Positions 17,809 through 26,535 are shown, numbered from the stretch's first letter. The stretch is 32,881 nucleotides of DNA from Rickettsia typhi (GCA_945901265.1 CAMDJZ010000014.1:1-32881), one strand, 5' to 3'. Numbers and translations: made by a program. The notes: a model not told the origin generated them from the letters alone.

Positions 17809-19626
17809 ATGAATCAATTTTTGAAAACATATACACAGCAAATAAAAAATCAAGGAAGTGACCAAGTTCCTTTAGAAAATTTATTAGGTGCTGAAATTAT
17901 TATTAAAGCCTTTATCAATGAAGGTGTGGATATAATTTTTGGTTATCCAGGCGGGGCTATTTTACCATTTTATGATGCGTTATTTTTACAAAATAAATTA
18001 CATCATATCTTAACTCGTCATGAACAGGCTGCAGTTCATGCTGCGGAAGGCTATGCACGTTCAACGGGTAAAGTTGGAGTGATCTCAGTTACTTCTGGTC
18101 CGGGCGCTACCAATGCTATTACTGGCCTTACGGATGCTTACCTAGACTCAGTGCCGCTGGTGTGTATTTCTGGGCAAGTGGCAACCACAGTTATCGGAAC
18201 GGATGGCTTTCAAGAGGCTGATATTACTGGCCTAACACGCTCTTGTACCAAGTATAATTATCTTGTTAAAGATGTTAATGATTTGGGATATATAATTCAT
18301 GAAGCATTCCATATTGCGAGAACTAATCGCCCTGGCCCAATCTTAATTGATATCCCAAAAGATGTACAAAATGCTCGAGGAATTTATCGCGGTAAACAAG
18401 AAATAAATCGTCCATCTTATCAGGTTATTAAGAATCAAGTTAGTATAGATCATTCAGAAATTCAAAAGGCAATTGAGTTAATGAAAAATGCTGAGAGGCC
18501 AATCTTTTATGTCGGTGGTGGAGTTATAAATTCCGGTGAAAAAGCTTGTGAATTATTGCGTAAATTAGTTATAGAAACTGGTTTTCCAATTACGCAAACC
18601 TTGATGGGACTTGGCGCATTCCCAGCTAGTAAGGAAAATTTTATCGGCATGCTCGGCATGCACGGAACTTACGAAGCTAATATGGCAATGCATGAATGCG
18701 ATGTTATGATTAATATTGGAGCGCGTTTTGACGATCGGATTACGGGAAGAGTTTCTGGTTTTTCCCAAAACTCCAAAAAAATTCATATTGATATAGATCA
18801 ATGTTCAATAAATAAAATTATCAAGGTTGACGTTGGAATTGTTGGTGATGCCCAGATAATTTTAGAGGTGATGCTTGCTCAATGGCAAAAATTACAATTA
18901 AAAAATCATCGCCAAAAAACTCAAAAATGGTGGGAAAAAATAAATAAATGGCAAAGCATAAAATCCTTATCTTACGAAGCTAGTATTGAAACAATAAAAC
19001 CCGAATATGCTCTTGAGCGTTTAAATGCTTTAACCAAAGAATTTGAGCCATTCGTTTCAACCGATGTTGGTCAGCACCAAATGTGGGCGGCGCAATATAT
19101 GAATTTTGAACAGCCAAAAAAATGGTTAACATCGGGAGGTCTTGGCACTATGGGTTATGGAGTGCCAGCGGCAATTGGTGCGCAAATTGCTAATCCCCAA
19201 AATTTAGTTATTTGTGTTAGTGGCGATGCAAGTTTCATGATGAATATGCAAGAATTGTCAACTATAAAACAATATAAATTGCCTGTAAAAATCTTTATTA
19301 TCAATAATCGTTACATGGGCATGGTGCGCCAATGGCAAGAATTAGTTTACGAAAAGCGCGAAAGTCAATCCTATATGGAATCACTACCTGATTTTGTTAA
19401 GCTCGCAGAAAGCTTTGGAATTCTCGGTTTAGAATGTGATAAACCAGAAAATCTTGATTTCCAAATTTTACGCATGGTTAATCATCAAGGTCCTGTTCTA
19501 TTTAATTGCATTGTTGATAAAGCAGAAAATGTATTTCCAATGATTCCTGCAGGCTCGGCTCATAATGAAATTTTACTTGGCAGTCAGGCTAAAAGTTATG
19601 TCACCAAAGATATTAACGCTGTGTAA
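17809..19626 (+). CDS. ilvB: Acetolactate synthase large (catalytic) subunit
   Basis: Thiamine-diphosphate enzyme that condenses two pyruvates to acetolactate, or pyruvate with 2-ketobutyrate, the first common step to valine, leucine and isoleucine. The 605 residues contain the N-terminal FGYPGGAILPFYDAL, catalytic Glu72 in RHEQAAVHAAEGYA, TSGPGATN, the FAD-type central domain, and the cofactor motif starting G472-D473-A474 and ending IINN. Residues 1-24 precede the conserved core and are not informative about targeting. ilvH follows after 75 bp. ilvC, which often comes next, is absent. The upstream gap (17561-17808) shows no leader peptide rich in Val, Leu or Ile, so attenuation is not supported. 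Such genes are uncommon in the obligate intracellular Rickettsiales. Confidence 0.97.
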   Translation: MNQFLKTYTQQIKNQGSDQVPLENLLGAEIIIKAFINEGVDIIFGYPGGAILPFYDALFLQNKLHHILTRHEQAAVHAAEGYARSTGKVGVISVTSGPGATNAITGLTDAYLDSVPLVCISGQVATTVIGTDGFQEADITGLTRSCTKYNYLVKDVNDLGYIIHEAFHIARTNRPGPILIDIPKDVQNARGIYRGKQEINRPSYQVIKNQVSIDHSEIQKAIELMKNAERPIFYVGGGVINSGEKACELLRKLVIETGFPITQTLMGLGAFPASKENFIGMLGMHGTYEANMAMHECDVMINIGARFDDRITGRVSGFSQNSKKIHIDIDQCSINKIIKVDVGIVGDAQIILEVMLAQWQKLQLKNHRQKTQKWWEKINKWQSIKSLSYEASIETIKPEYALERLNALTKEFEPFVSTDVGQHQMWAAQYMNFEQPKKWLTSGGLGTMGYGVPAAIGAQIANPQNLVICVSGDASFMMNMQELSTIKQYKLPVKIFIINNRYMGMVRQWQELVYEKRESQSYMESLPDFVKLAESFGILGLECDKPENLDFQILRMVNHQGPVLFNCIVDKAENVFPMIPAGSAHNEILLGSQAKSYVTKDINAV

Positions 19627-19701
19627 ATCTTGATTGGATTCTTGGCGATCACTGATTTTCAAGGCAATAATCAATAAATTAAAAATCTAAATTTTTTAAA
19701 A

Positions 19702-20211
19702 ATGAGCGAGATAATTAAAAAACATGTAATTGCGGTATTGATTGATAATGAGTTTGGAGCTTTGGCGCGAGTAGTTGAGTTATTTTCAGCGCGGGGCTAT
19801 AATATTGAAACGCTTTGTGTTGCACCAATTTCTAGCGATAAAAAAATTTCCCGTATTACCATCACCACTTATGGCACTGATAAAACTGTCGATTTAATTT
19901 GTAAATTACTGCAACGAATTATCCCAGTTCATACAAGTGCAGAGCTAACTCGCAGCGAAGGATATATAGAAAGAGAATTGGCATTAGCGCAAATTATTGG
20001 CGATAAAAAAGTGGTTGATAAAGCTACGCAATCTCTGCAGGGATTTAGATTTAGCGTTGTTGACACCGAAGCTGATTCGACAGTTTTTGAAATTATTGGT
20101 ACTTCAAATGAAATTGATCAAGCCTTGAAGATGCTAGAGGATCATAGTTTAGCAACTGTTTCGCGGACAGGAATTGCTGCTGGATTTAAAGGTAAAAAAA
20201 GATTATACTAA
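19702..20211 (+). CDS. ilvH: Acetolactate synthase small (regulatory) subunit
   Basis: Regulatory partner of IlvB that confers activation and valine feedback inhibition. The 169-residue protein opens with an ACT domain (HVIAVLIDNEFGALARVVELFSARGYNIETL), the classical IlvH/IlvN start, and continues with the second conserved half (ELALAQIIGDKK, then FEIIGTSNEIDQALKML and ending SRTGIAAGFKG). Length and sequence are typical of the longer IlvH form. It follows ilvB at 75 bp on the same strand and is presumably in the same transcript. No Shine-Dalgarno sequence is seen before the ATG. Confidence 0.97.
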   Translation: MSEIIKKHVIAVLIDNEFGALARVVELFSARGYNIETLCVAPISSDKKISRITITTYGTDKTVDLICKLLQRIIPVHTSAELTRSEGYIERELALAQIIGDKKVVDKATQSLQGFRFSVVDTEADSTVFEIIGTSNEIDQALKMLEDHSLATVSRTGIAAGFKGKKRLY

Positions 20212-20257
20212 TTTTAAGCAACTAAAATAAAACTTAAAATTCATCAAAAATTTATAC

Positions 20258-20287
20258 TTGACTAGCAAGAAATAGAGCTGTTATAAT
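20258..20287 (+). promoter_or_regulatory. Strong sigma-70-type promoter between ilvH and rpmG
   Basis: TTGACT (20258-20263), 18-bp spacer, TATAAT (20282-20287): 11 of 12 positions match consensus. The predicted start is about 145 nt before the rpmG ATG, leaving a long untranslated leader, or room for a small RNA. Confidence 0.65.
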
Positions 20288-20427
20288 TAGCATCAAAACT
20301 GTTAAATATAACAACCATTTAAAAACATTTAAGACAAATAATAATTTATAAAATCTAATATTATTGTTAAATTTTCAAGTTAATTTGGTATAAGATTATT
20401 TAAGTTTAAATTATTTAAAAATTTTCA

Positions 20428-20433
20428 TAGGAG
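20428..20433 (+). promoter_or_regulatory. Ribosome binding site of rpmG
   Basis: TAGGAG 5 nt before the ATG, one of the few clear Shine-Dalgarno sequences in the window. Confidence 0.8.
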
Positions 20434-20438
20434 CGTTT

Positions 20439-20633
20439 ATGGCTGGAAAACCAAAAGCATCAAAATCAAAAAGAAGTTCAATTTTATTTAAAATGGTCAG
20501 CACTGCTGGCACAGGTTTTTTCTATCTTGCGCGTCGTAATCCTAAGCAGAAACAAGAAAAAATGTTATTTAGCAAATATGATCCAATCGTTCGTAAACAT
20601 GTTGAATTTAAAGAGCAAAAACTTTCAAGTTAA
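20439..20633 (+). CDS. rpmG: 50S ribosomal protein L33
   Basis: Small basic protein of the large ribosomal subunit near the E site. The 64 residues include the family core: ILFKMVSTAGTGFFYLARRNPKQ, with FFY preceded by the TAGTG turn, and the C-terminal KYDPIVRKHVEFKEQKL. This is the zinc-independent form: there are no CxxC pairs. The N-terminal 12 residues (MAGKPKASKSKR) are a short basic extension. A clear ribosome binding site precedes it and the nearest upstream promoter candidate is at 20258-20287. It appears to be a single-gene unit. Confidence 0.96.
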   Translation: MAGKPKASKSKRSSILFKMVSTAGTGFFYLARRNPKQKQEKMLFSKYDPIVRKHVEFKEQKLSS

Positions 20634-20836
20634 GAATTTAAAATTGTTACAAACTAAAAAATTCAACAAGTTTTAAATTACTCGCGCTGAATTTTAAAAT
20701 CTCCCGCTACCAAACTTAATCAAAAAAATATTCGTGGCAATTTCTTGTGTTATAGAAATTTTGCAATAAGGCCTTTACTATAAAATTGTTCTGCATAAAA
20801 ATTATAAAAAATACTTAAAAAATTCATAATTAAAAT

Positions 20837-21778
20837 ATGTTAACGCAACTTACTGGACAAATTATTGAAGTGGTAGAAAAAGCCTCAATTGCTTGTTATC
20901 CATGGATCGGTAAAGGTGATAATCACAGCGCCGATCAAGCTGCAGTTTCGTCGATGAGACAAACCTTAAATGAAATGCCAATTTCAGGAAGGGTTGTGAT
21001 TGGCGAAGGAGAGAGAGATGAAGCGCCGATGCTTTATATTGGTGAAGAAGTAGGTAAGGGTGGAATCGCTATTGATATCGCCCTTGATCCTCTTGAAGGA
21101 ACTACTATTTGTGCGAATGCCCAAGAATCTTCATTGGCAGTTATCGCCTTTGCAAATCGCGGTTGTTTTTTACACGCTCCTGATGTTTACATGGAAAAGA
21201 TTGCTGTTGGCGCTAATCTTCCTGATGGCGTTGTTGATCTCGATAATTCAGTTAAAAAAAATCTCCAAAATTTAGCGCAAGCAAAAAAATGTGATATTAG
21301 CGATTTAACAATTATGATCTTAGATAGATCTCGTCATCAAGAGCTAATTGCAAAGGTTCGCGAAGCGGGAGCAAAAATTCGTTTGATTGGCGATGGGGAT
21401 GTTGCTGGTGTAATTGCTTGCACGAATCAATCAACCCGTGTAGATGCTTATATGGGAACTGGTGGCGCTCCCGAAGGAGTTCTTTCTGCTTCTGCACTTC
21501 GCGTAATTGGCGGACAAATGATGGGCAGATTAATTTTTAATGATGATAAAAGACAAATTGCGCGCGCCAAAGAAATGGGTATTAGCGATTTAAATAAGAA
21601 ATATCGTGAACATGAAATGGCAAGTGGCGATGTAATTTTTGCCTGTGCCGGTGTTACCGATGGTTACTTGCTTAAAGGGGTTAGAAAAAATTCTTCAAAA
21701 TCAATTTTTGTTGAATCATTAATTCTTGACTCAGCAAATAAAAAAATTATAAAAACTCAAAGCGAAATATTATTATAA
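20837..21778 (+). CDS. glpX: Fructose-1,6-bisphosphatase class II (GlpX)
   Basis: Metal-dependent phosphatase removing the 1-phosphate of fructose 1,6-bisphosphate in gluconeogenesis; in some bacteria the same family acts on sedoheptulose bisphosphate. The 313 residues show the GlpX pattern: an N-terminal helix then GKGD28-x-x-x-x-D33-Q-A-A-V, the metal/phosphate motifs GEGERDEAPMLYIGE (56-70) and DPLEGTT (84-90), and the LIGDGDVAG and GTGGAPEGVL loops further on. Length is slightly below the 320-335 usual. It has no neighbour of the same pathway here. Retention of a gluconeogenic enzyme suggests growth on amino acids or organic acids with a need to make sugars for the envelope. Confidence 0.95.
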   Translation: MLTQLTGQIIEVVEKASIACYPWIGKGDNHSADQAAVSSMRQTLNEMPISGRVVIGEGERDEAPMLYIGEEVGKGGIAIDIALDPLEGTTICANAQESSLAVIAFANRGCFLHAPDVYMEKIAVGANLPDGVVDLDNSVKKNLQNLAQAKKCDISDLTIMILDRSRHQELIAKVREAGAKIRLIGDGDVAGVIACTNQSTRVDAYMGTGGAPEGVLSASALRVIGGQMMGRLIFNDDKRQIARAKEMGISDLNKKYREHEMASGDVIFACAGVTDGYLLKGVRKNSSKSIFVESLILDSANKKIIKTQSEILL

Positions 21779-21865
21779 ATTATTAATCATTATTATTAAT
21801 AATATAAATTGCTTATAATTAATAATTTTAACTATTGCAATTGTAATATCGAAAATCTAATTAAT

Positions 21866-23008
21866 ATGAATCAATTTCTCAACAAAGCTGTTTTTATAAT
21901 CTTTATTATCAATGCTTTATTACTTTCTCCAAAATTTGTATTTGCTAATGAAATTTATGAATTTGACAGTAATCACACGCAAATAATTTGGCACGCTGAT
22001 CATTTTGGCTTTTCACATCCTTCTGGAAAATTTAGCGATATTTCTGGAAAAATTAATTTTGATGAAAAAAAACCAGAAAAAAGTTCTTTAGAGGTTTTAA
22101 TTAAAATATCATCATTAAATACTGGTTTAAAGAAGTTCGATGATCACCTGTTGGGTATTGATTTCTTTGACGTAATTAAATATCCAACTGCTAAATTTAT
22201 TAGCAATAAAGTGCAATTAACCAAGCGCAACCAAGCAAAAATTTTTGGTGAATTAACCTTGCACGGTGTGAAAAAAAATATTGTTCTAGATGCAAATCTT
22301 AACAAGATTGGCATAAATCCTTTTTCGCAAAAGAAAACGATGGGGATAAGCGCTAATGCAAAAATTAAGCGCTCAGATTTTGGTATTGATTATGCATTGC
22401 CAGGCGTTGGTAATAATGTGTTTATTGATATAGAAGCGGAAGCGACATTGCAAAATCAAAATAATCAAATTGCTGAATTGCCAGAAAAAACTTCTCAAGA
22501 TAAATTAGAATCTCAATGGGGAATTGTTGAAAAAAATAGCAAAATTGATTTTGTTGTTAATCAGGATAAATCTAAAATTAGAGGTAGTTTAAATAAATTT
22601 TCAGGCCAAATAAATTTCGATCCTAATGATTTAAAAAAAGCCCAAGTTGAAATAAAAATTGATATGACTTCCCTTGACATTCCTTACGCTCAAGCTCTTG
22701 AATTGGTTAAAACCGCACCATGGCTAGCAACTAAACTTTATCCGGAAGCAATTTTTAAGGCAAATAAATTTAGTAATTTAGCTGGAAAAAAACAATTTTT
22801 AGCACAAGGCACTCTAACCTTAAAAGGTAAAACTATGCCCGTTGATTTTGAATTTAGTTTTAAGAAATTTGCAAAAAATAATGCGGTTATGACTGGTAAA
22901 GCGATAATTAAAAGAGGCGATTTTGAGATTGGTAATAAAGATCCAAGTAAGGCAAATGGCGTAGCCAATGAAGTTGAGATTAATGTTGAGCTTGAGGCGC
23001 AACATTAA
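21866..23008 (+). CDS. Secreted protein with two tandem YceI domains
   Basis: Each YceI domain is a lipocalin-like barrel known to hold isoprenoid chains such as polyprenyl or quinone-like lipids; the cellular role is uncertain. From the ATG at 21866 the protein has 380 residues: signal peptide (1-27, ending VFA), domain one (about 28-196) and domain two (about 217-377). The repeats correspond clearly: GKINFDEKK with GQINFDPND, YPTAKFISNKV with YPEAIFKANKF, GELTLHG with GTLTLKG, and KIKRSDFGI with IIKRGDFEI. A longer TTG-start reading from 21809 is rejected because it would bury the signal peptide. Domains have diverged to low identity, so the duplication is old. Gene lies 87 bp after glpX, possibly independent. 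Periplasmic lipid or quinone handling is the best guess. Confidence 0.88.
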   Translation: MNQFLNKAVFIIFIINALLLSPKFVFANEIYEFDSNHTQIIWHADHFGFSHPSGKFSDISGKINFDEKKPEKSSLEVLIKISSLNTGLKKFDDHLLGIDFFDVIKYPTAKFISNKVQLTKRNQAKIFGELTLHGVKKNIVLDANLNKIGINPFSQKKTMGISANAKIKRSDFGIDYALPGVGNNVFIDIEAEATLQNQNNQIAELPEKTSQDKLESQWGIVEKNSKIDFVVNQDKSKIRGSLNKFSGQINFDPNDLKKAQVEIKIDMTSLDIPYAQALELVKTAPWLATKLYPEAIFKANKFSNLAGKKQFLAQGTLTLKGKTMPVDFEFSFKKFAKNNAVMTGKAIIKRGDFEIGNKDPSKANGVANEVEINVELEAQH

Positions 23009-23022
23009 TAATTATTTTCTTT

Positions 23023-23044
23023 CAAACCTTTGTTGCAGGGTTTG
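23023..23044 (+). other. Weak hairpin after the YceI gene
   Basis: CAAACCTT (23023-23030) pairs with AGGGTTTG (23037-23044) over 8 bp including one wobble, with a 6-nt loop. It begins 15 bp after the stop and lies in the convergent gap with nuoG. No T-tract follows, so a terminator role is uncertain. Confidence 0.35.
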
Positions 23045-23150
23045 CAAATCTATAAATTTATACAAAATCTTGCGAAGCATTTAGGTTTTAATCTTGTGTC
23101 TTGAAGACCTTATAGGAGAAGCGAATTTTCAAGTCCTAATAATTTAATAT

Positions 23151-25169
23151 TTAACTGCATTTAGCAAGAATCCTTGAGGCTCTAGCAATTGAATTGGTTA
23201 AATAATAATCATAATCTAAGCAAGATAAATTATCATTACTAAAGATTAAATTTTTTGGAGTATTAATCTTCGCAATATTAGCTGGTGAAATTTTATTGAG
23301 ATTTTGTAAATGTTGATAATTTTCGATAAGAATCTTGCGTAATTCTTGATGATTTTTAAAACCTAAATCAATATTTAAAAATTCTGCTAAATCAACAAAA
23401 ATTTTGTAATCTTCATTAACATTGTTAGGAGCGAAAACTGCTCTCTTAGTTGATTGCGCTCGACCTTCAATATTAACATAAATCGTTTCTTTTTCTGTAA
23501 ATGCGCAAGCTGGTAAAATAATTGAGGCGTGATGTGCTCCCTTATCGCCATGACTGCCAATGTAAATAATTGTGGTATTTTCTAATTTATCAAAATCAAT
23601 TGCTTCATCAACGCCATGTAAAAATAATAATTTAATTTCGCCCTTATAGCATTTATCAATAATATTATTGACGCCAATGCTTGTGAATCCGAGCTCTAAA
23701 CCATTAATCAAGCCACTATTTTTGGCAAGAAAATTATAGCTTTGATGAGATTGATCATGAGTAAATATTTTTTGTGAAATATTTTTGCAATGATACTCAA
23801 TAAGCTCGCCATCAATGTGTGATAAGGCATCATCGCCTAAAATAATCATCGGTTTTTTGGCAGATTTCATTGCAGCGCAAATTGGATGATTGCCTTGTGA
23901 AATCGCTTCGAGAACTGAAATTTCATTGCCTAAATTTTCATAATCATAAGTTAGGTCTGAGTTACAACCTAGAGAGGCAATTTTAATTTTTTTTGACAAA
24001 AATCTTTTACGTAAACGAGCATTTAAAACTGGCGCATCTTTTTTTGGATTAACTGCGACCAATAAACAAAAATCAACTTCATCAATGTTAGAAATATTGG
24101 TGTTAAAGAGGTAAGATTGGCGATCAACATGATTTATTTTTTGATCATTTAAACGACATTCAAAATTTTTAACAGCAATTTTTTCAAGAAAAGATTTTAA
24201 AGCAAAAATATCATCAACGCTCGATAATTGACCGCTTAAAGCGCCGATTTCTTCGGGCTTTAACTCATTTATTTTTTTAGCAATTTCTGCAATTGCCTCT
24301 TCGTAATTCGCGCTAATTAATTTATTATTTCTTCTAATATAGCTTTTATCAAGTCTTTGATATTTTAATCCATCATAACAAAAACGCGCCTTATCTGAAA
24401 GCCATTCTTCGTTAATTTCTTCGTTAAGACTCGGTAAAATTCGCATAATTTCTAAACCACGAGAATCGATGCGAATATTAGAACCTAGCGCATCATTAAC
24501 ATCGATCGAATATGTTTTTTTAAGTTCCCAACTACGTGCTTTAAACGCATATGGTTTGGAAGTTAGAGCGCCAACCGGACAAAGATCGATAACATTTCCC
24601 GATAATTCTGAAGTAATATTTTTTTCTAGATAAGTAGTAATTTCCATATTTTCTCCTCGACCTATAGCGCCAAGTTCGCAAGTTCCAGCCACATCTTCAA
24701 TAAAGCGTATACATCTTGTGCAATGAATGCAACGCGTCATTTGTGTTTTGATTAATGGACCCATATTTTTATCTTTGACAGCGCGCCTATTTTCGTGATA
24801 ATGGCTTTGACCTTTACCATATTGATAGGCTTGATCTTGTAAATCACATTCACCACCTTGGTCGCAAATTGGACAATCGAGGGGATGATTAGCTAGTAAA
24901 AACTCCATGACACCTTCGCGAGCTTTTTTTACCATTGGCGTATCTGTAAAAATTTGCATTCCTTCGACAACGTTTATTGCGCAAGACGCTACTGGTTTTG
25001 GTGGACCACCAGCAACTTCAACTAAACACATTCGACAATTTCCAGCAATAGCCAAGCGCTCATGATAACAAAAACGCGGAATTTCAATATCCGCTAATTC
25101 ACAAGCTTGAATTATGGTTATACCATCTGGAACTTTTTGGCTTTTGCCATTAATAGAGATTGTTGTCAT
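23151..25169 (-). CDS. nuoG: NADH-quinone oxidoreductase subunit G
   Basis: Large iron-sulfur subunit of respiratory complex I, in the peripheral arm. The 672 residues show cluster ligands in order: [2Fe-2S] N1b Cys34, 45, 48, 63; N5 with His95, Cys99, 102, 108; N4 with Cys147, 150, 153, 197. A molybdopterin-oxidoreductase-like domain fills the rest, as expected for the mitochondrial/alphaproteobacterial type. Length is normal. Oddly, no other nuo gene touches it: ssb lies upstream and the YceI gene converges downstream, whereas nuoF and nuoH or nuoI usually flank nuoG. The operon seems to have been broken up. The ATG at 25169 has no Shine-Dalgarno sequence. Confidence 0.97.
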   Translation of the reverse strand: MTTISINGKSQKVPDGITIIQACELADIEIPRFCYHERLAIAGNCRMCLVEVAGGPPKPVASCAINVVEGMQIFTDTPMVKKAREGVMEFLLANHPLDCPICDQGGECDLQDQAYQYGKGQSHYHENRRAVKDKNMGPLIKTQMTRCIHCTRCIRFIEDVAGTCELGAIGRGENMEITTYLEKNITSELSGNVIDLCPVGALTSKPYAFKARSWELKKTYSIDVNDALGSNIRIDSRGLEIMRILPSLNEEINEEWLSDKARFCYDGLKYQRLDKSYIRRNNKLISANYEEAIAEIAKKINELKPEEIGALSGQLSSVDDIFALKSFLEKIAVKNFECRLNDQKINHVDRQSYLFNTNISNIDEVDFCLLVAVNPKKDAPVLNARLRKRFLSKKIKIASLGCNSDLTYDYENLGNEISVLEAISQGNHPICAAMKSAKKPMIILGDDALSHIDGELIEYHCKNISQKIFTHDQSHQSYNFLAKNSGLINGLELGFTSIGVNNIIDKCYKGEIKLLFLHGVDEAIDFDKLENTTIIYIGSHGDKGAHHASIILPACAFTEKETIYVNIEGRAQSTKRAVFAPNNVNEDYKIFVDLAEFLNIDLGFKNHQELRKILIENYQHLQNLNKISPANIAKINTPKNLIFSNDNLSCLDYDYYLTNSIARASRILAKCS

Positions 25170-25292
25170 GACTTTGACAATGTTTAGTTATCAACAAATT
25201 TAGGTTATAAACAATAATTATTATTTATAACTGTTAAAAAATATTATTTTTAAAAAAGACTATAAAATCAAATAATTATATTTAAATTTTAT

Positions 25293-25340
25293 AGGCAATT
25301 ATATAGGCAATTATTTAGGCAATTATTTAGGCAATTATTT
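25293..25340. repeat. Four tandem 12-bp repeats next to the ssb stop
   Basis: Unit AGGCAATTATTT, present four times without gaps (25293, 25305, 25317, 25329); the first copy ends ATAT instead of ATTT. The array stops 2 bp before the ssb stop codon on the opposite side, so on the minus strand it forms the start of the ssb 3' untranslated region. Units are too short and unspaced for CRISPR. Copy number is likely variable between strains. Confidence 0.9.
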
Positions 25341-25342
25341 GG

Positions 25343-25798
25343 TTAAAATGGTACTTCATCATCATTTTCTTCAACAGAAATATCGTCACGTGAAGAAGAT
25401 TTTTTATGATGAGAATTCGAGCCAGAATGACCTTCGCTAGAACTGCCACGTTCTCTTGAATCAAGAATTTGCAATGTTGAATTGTAATTTTGTAAAACAA
25501 TTTCTGTAGTTGTTTTTTCAGTTCCTTGATTATCGGTCCATTTACGACTTTGCAAAGAGCCTTCAATGTAAAGTTTAGTACCTTTTTTTACATAGTTTTT
25601 TATGATATTTACTAAGCCTTGAGAAAATACTACGCAACGATGCCATTCAGTTTTATCTTTTTTTTCGCCAGTATTTTTATCTTTCCAGCTTTCAGAAGTG
25701 GCAATTGAGAAATTGGCAATTTCTCGCCCATCTTGCGTAGTTCGGATCTCTGGGTCTTGCCCCACATTTCCAACTAAAATTACTTTATTTATTGACAT
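25343..25798 (-). CDS. ssb: Single-stranded DNA-binding protein
   Basis: Coats single-stranded DNA during replication, repair and recombination and recruits partners via its tail. The 151-residue protein has the OB-fold domain (about 1-110: MSINKVILVGNVGQDPEIR, then the TEWHRCVVFSQGL region and KKGTKLYIEGSLQSRKW), a Ser/Gly/Asn-rich disordered linker, and the acidic tip ending DDEVPF, equivalent to the conserved DDDIPF. Length is usual for the family. A modest GAGGT 4 nt or so before the ATG is one of the few ribosome-binding-like sites here. nuoG follows on the same strand after 173 bp containing the 12-bp repeats. Confidence 0.98.
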   Translation of the reverse strand: MSINKVILVGNVGQDPEIRTTQDGREIANFSIATSESWKDKNTGEKKDKTEWHRCVVFSQGLVNIIKNYVKKGTKLYIEGSLQSRKWTDNQGTEKTTTEIVLQNYNSTLQILDSRERGSSSEGHSGSNSHHKKSSSRDDISVEENDDEVPF

Positions 25799-25917
25799 AT
25801 AACCTCATGTTAAATTAAAACTTATATTAAATTAATCTTTAAAAATTATTTTACAAAATTTTTTATTTGATTTTTTTTAATGTATACTAAAATTAAAACT
25901 TCTAAATTTTTAATGCT

Positions 25918-26535
25918 ATGAAAAAATTTTCTTTTTTTACAATAACTTTTTTAATGATATTTTTTATGAATAAAACTATGGCGCAATCTTCTATGCAAGG
26001 TGTTGCAAAAAATAATCAAAATAACAATTCTTCGAATTCTGCAAAACCCAATGCAAATTTAGAAAATCTTTTATATATCGATTTAACTTATGGAAGAGTT
26101 ATTATTGAGATGATGCCTAATATTGCCCCAAAACATGTTGAAAGAATCAAAGCATTAGCGCGTCAGAAATTTTATGATGGTATTGTTTTTCATCGCGTAA
26201 TCGATGGATTTATGGCTCAAACTGGCGATCCAACAGGCACAGGAATGGGTGGCAGTAAATTGCCAGATATTAAAGCTGAATTTTCTGATGAGCCACACAT
26301 TCGTGGAGCAGTTTCTATGGCTCGCGCTTCTGATCCAAATAGCGCCAATAGTCAATTTTTTATTGTTACCCACGATTCTAGATTTCTTGACGGACAATAT
26401 ACCATTTGGGGCAGGGTGATTTCAGGCATGGAGTTTGTTGATAAAATTAAAAAAGGCGCAAGTCGCGATGGCAAAGTTGTTGGTCCGGATGGGATGGTTA
26501 AAGTCAGGTTAGCAAGTGACGACAATAAAATGTAA
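25918..26535 (+). CDS. Exported cyclophilin-type peptidyl-prolyl cis-trans isomerase
   Basis: Catalyses proline isomerisation during protein folding. Residues 1-22 form a signal peptide (KKFSFFTITFLMIFFMNKTMAQ), then a Gln/Asn/Ser-rich linker to about 44, then the cyclophilin domain: YDGIVFHRVIDGFMAQTGDPTGTG with the catalytic Arg, MARASDPNSANSQFFI, and DGQYTIWGRVISGM. The active site is complete. The signal points to the periplasm, where it may help outer-membrane protein folding. Length is 205 residues, normal for a PpiA-like enzyme with an added linker. The gene converges on the pseudopilin gene with only 8 bp between stops. Confidence 0.94.
   Translation: MKKFSFFTITFLMIFFMNKTMAQSSMQGVAKNNQNNNSSNSAKPNANLENLLYIDLTYGRVIIEMMPNIAPKHVERIKALARQKFYDGIVFHRVIDGFMAQTGDPTGTGMGGSKLPDIKAEFSDEPHIRGAVSMARASDPNSANSQFFIVTHDSRFLDGQYTIWGRVISGMEFVDKIKKGASRDGKVVGPDGMVKVRLASDDNKM

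Noticed and set aside
21809..21865. Upstream TTG start for the YceI protein
   Set aside because: It would put 19 polar residues before a clear signal peptide; the ATG at 21866 fits better.
23170..23190. Copy of the right-edge repeat within the 3' end of nuoG (CTTGAGGCTCTAGC)
   Set aside because: Only about 14 nt resemble the element and they lie in conserved reading frame; chance similarity is as likely.
25185..25200. DnaA-box-like TTATCAACA and a possible replication origin
   Set aside because: Single sites with one mismatch occur at several places in this AT-rich DNA and do not cluster.
25293..25340. CRISPR array
   Set aside because: Units are 12 bp and contiguous, with no spacers and no cas genes.
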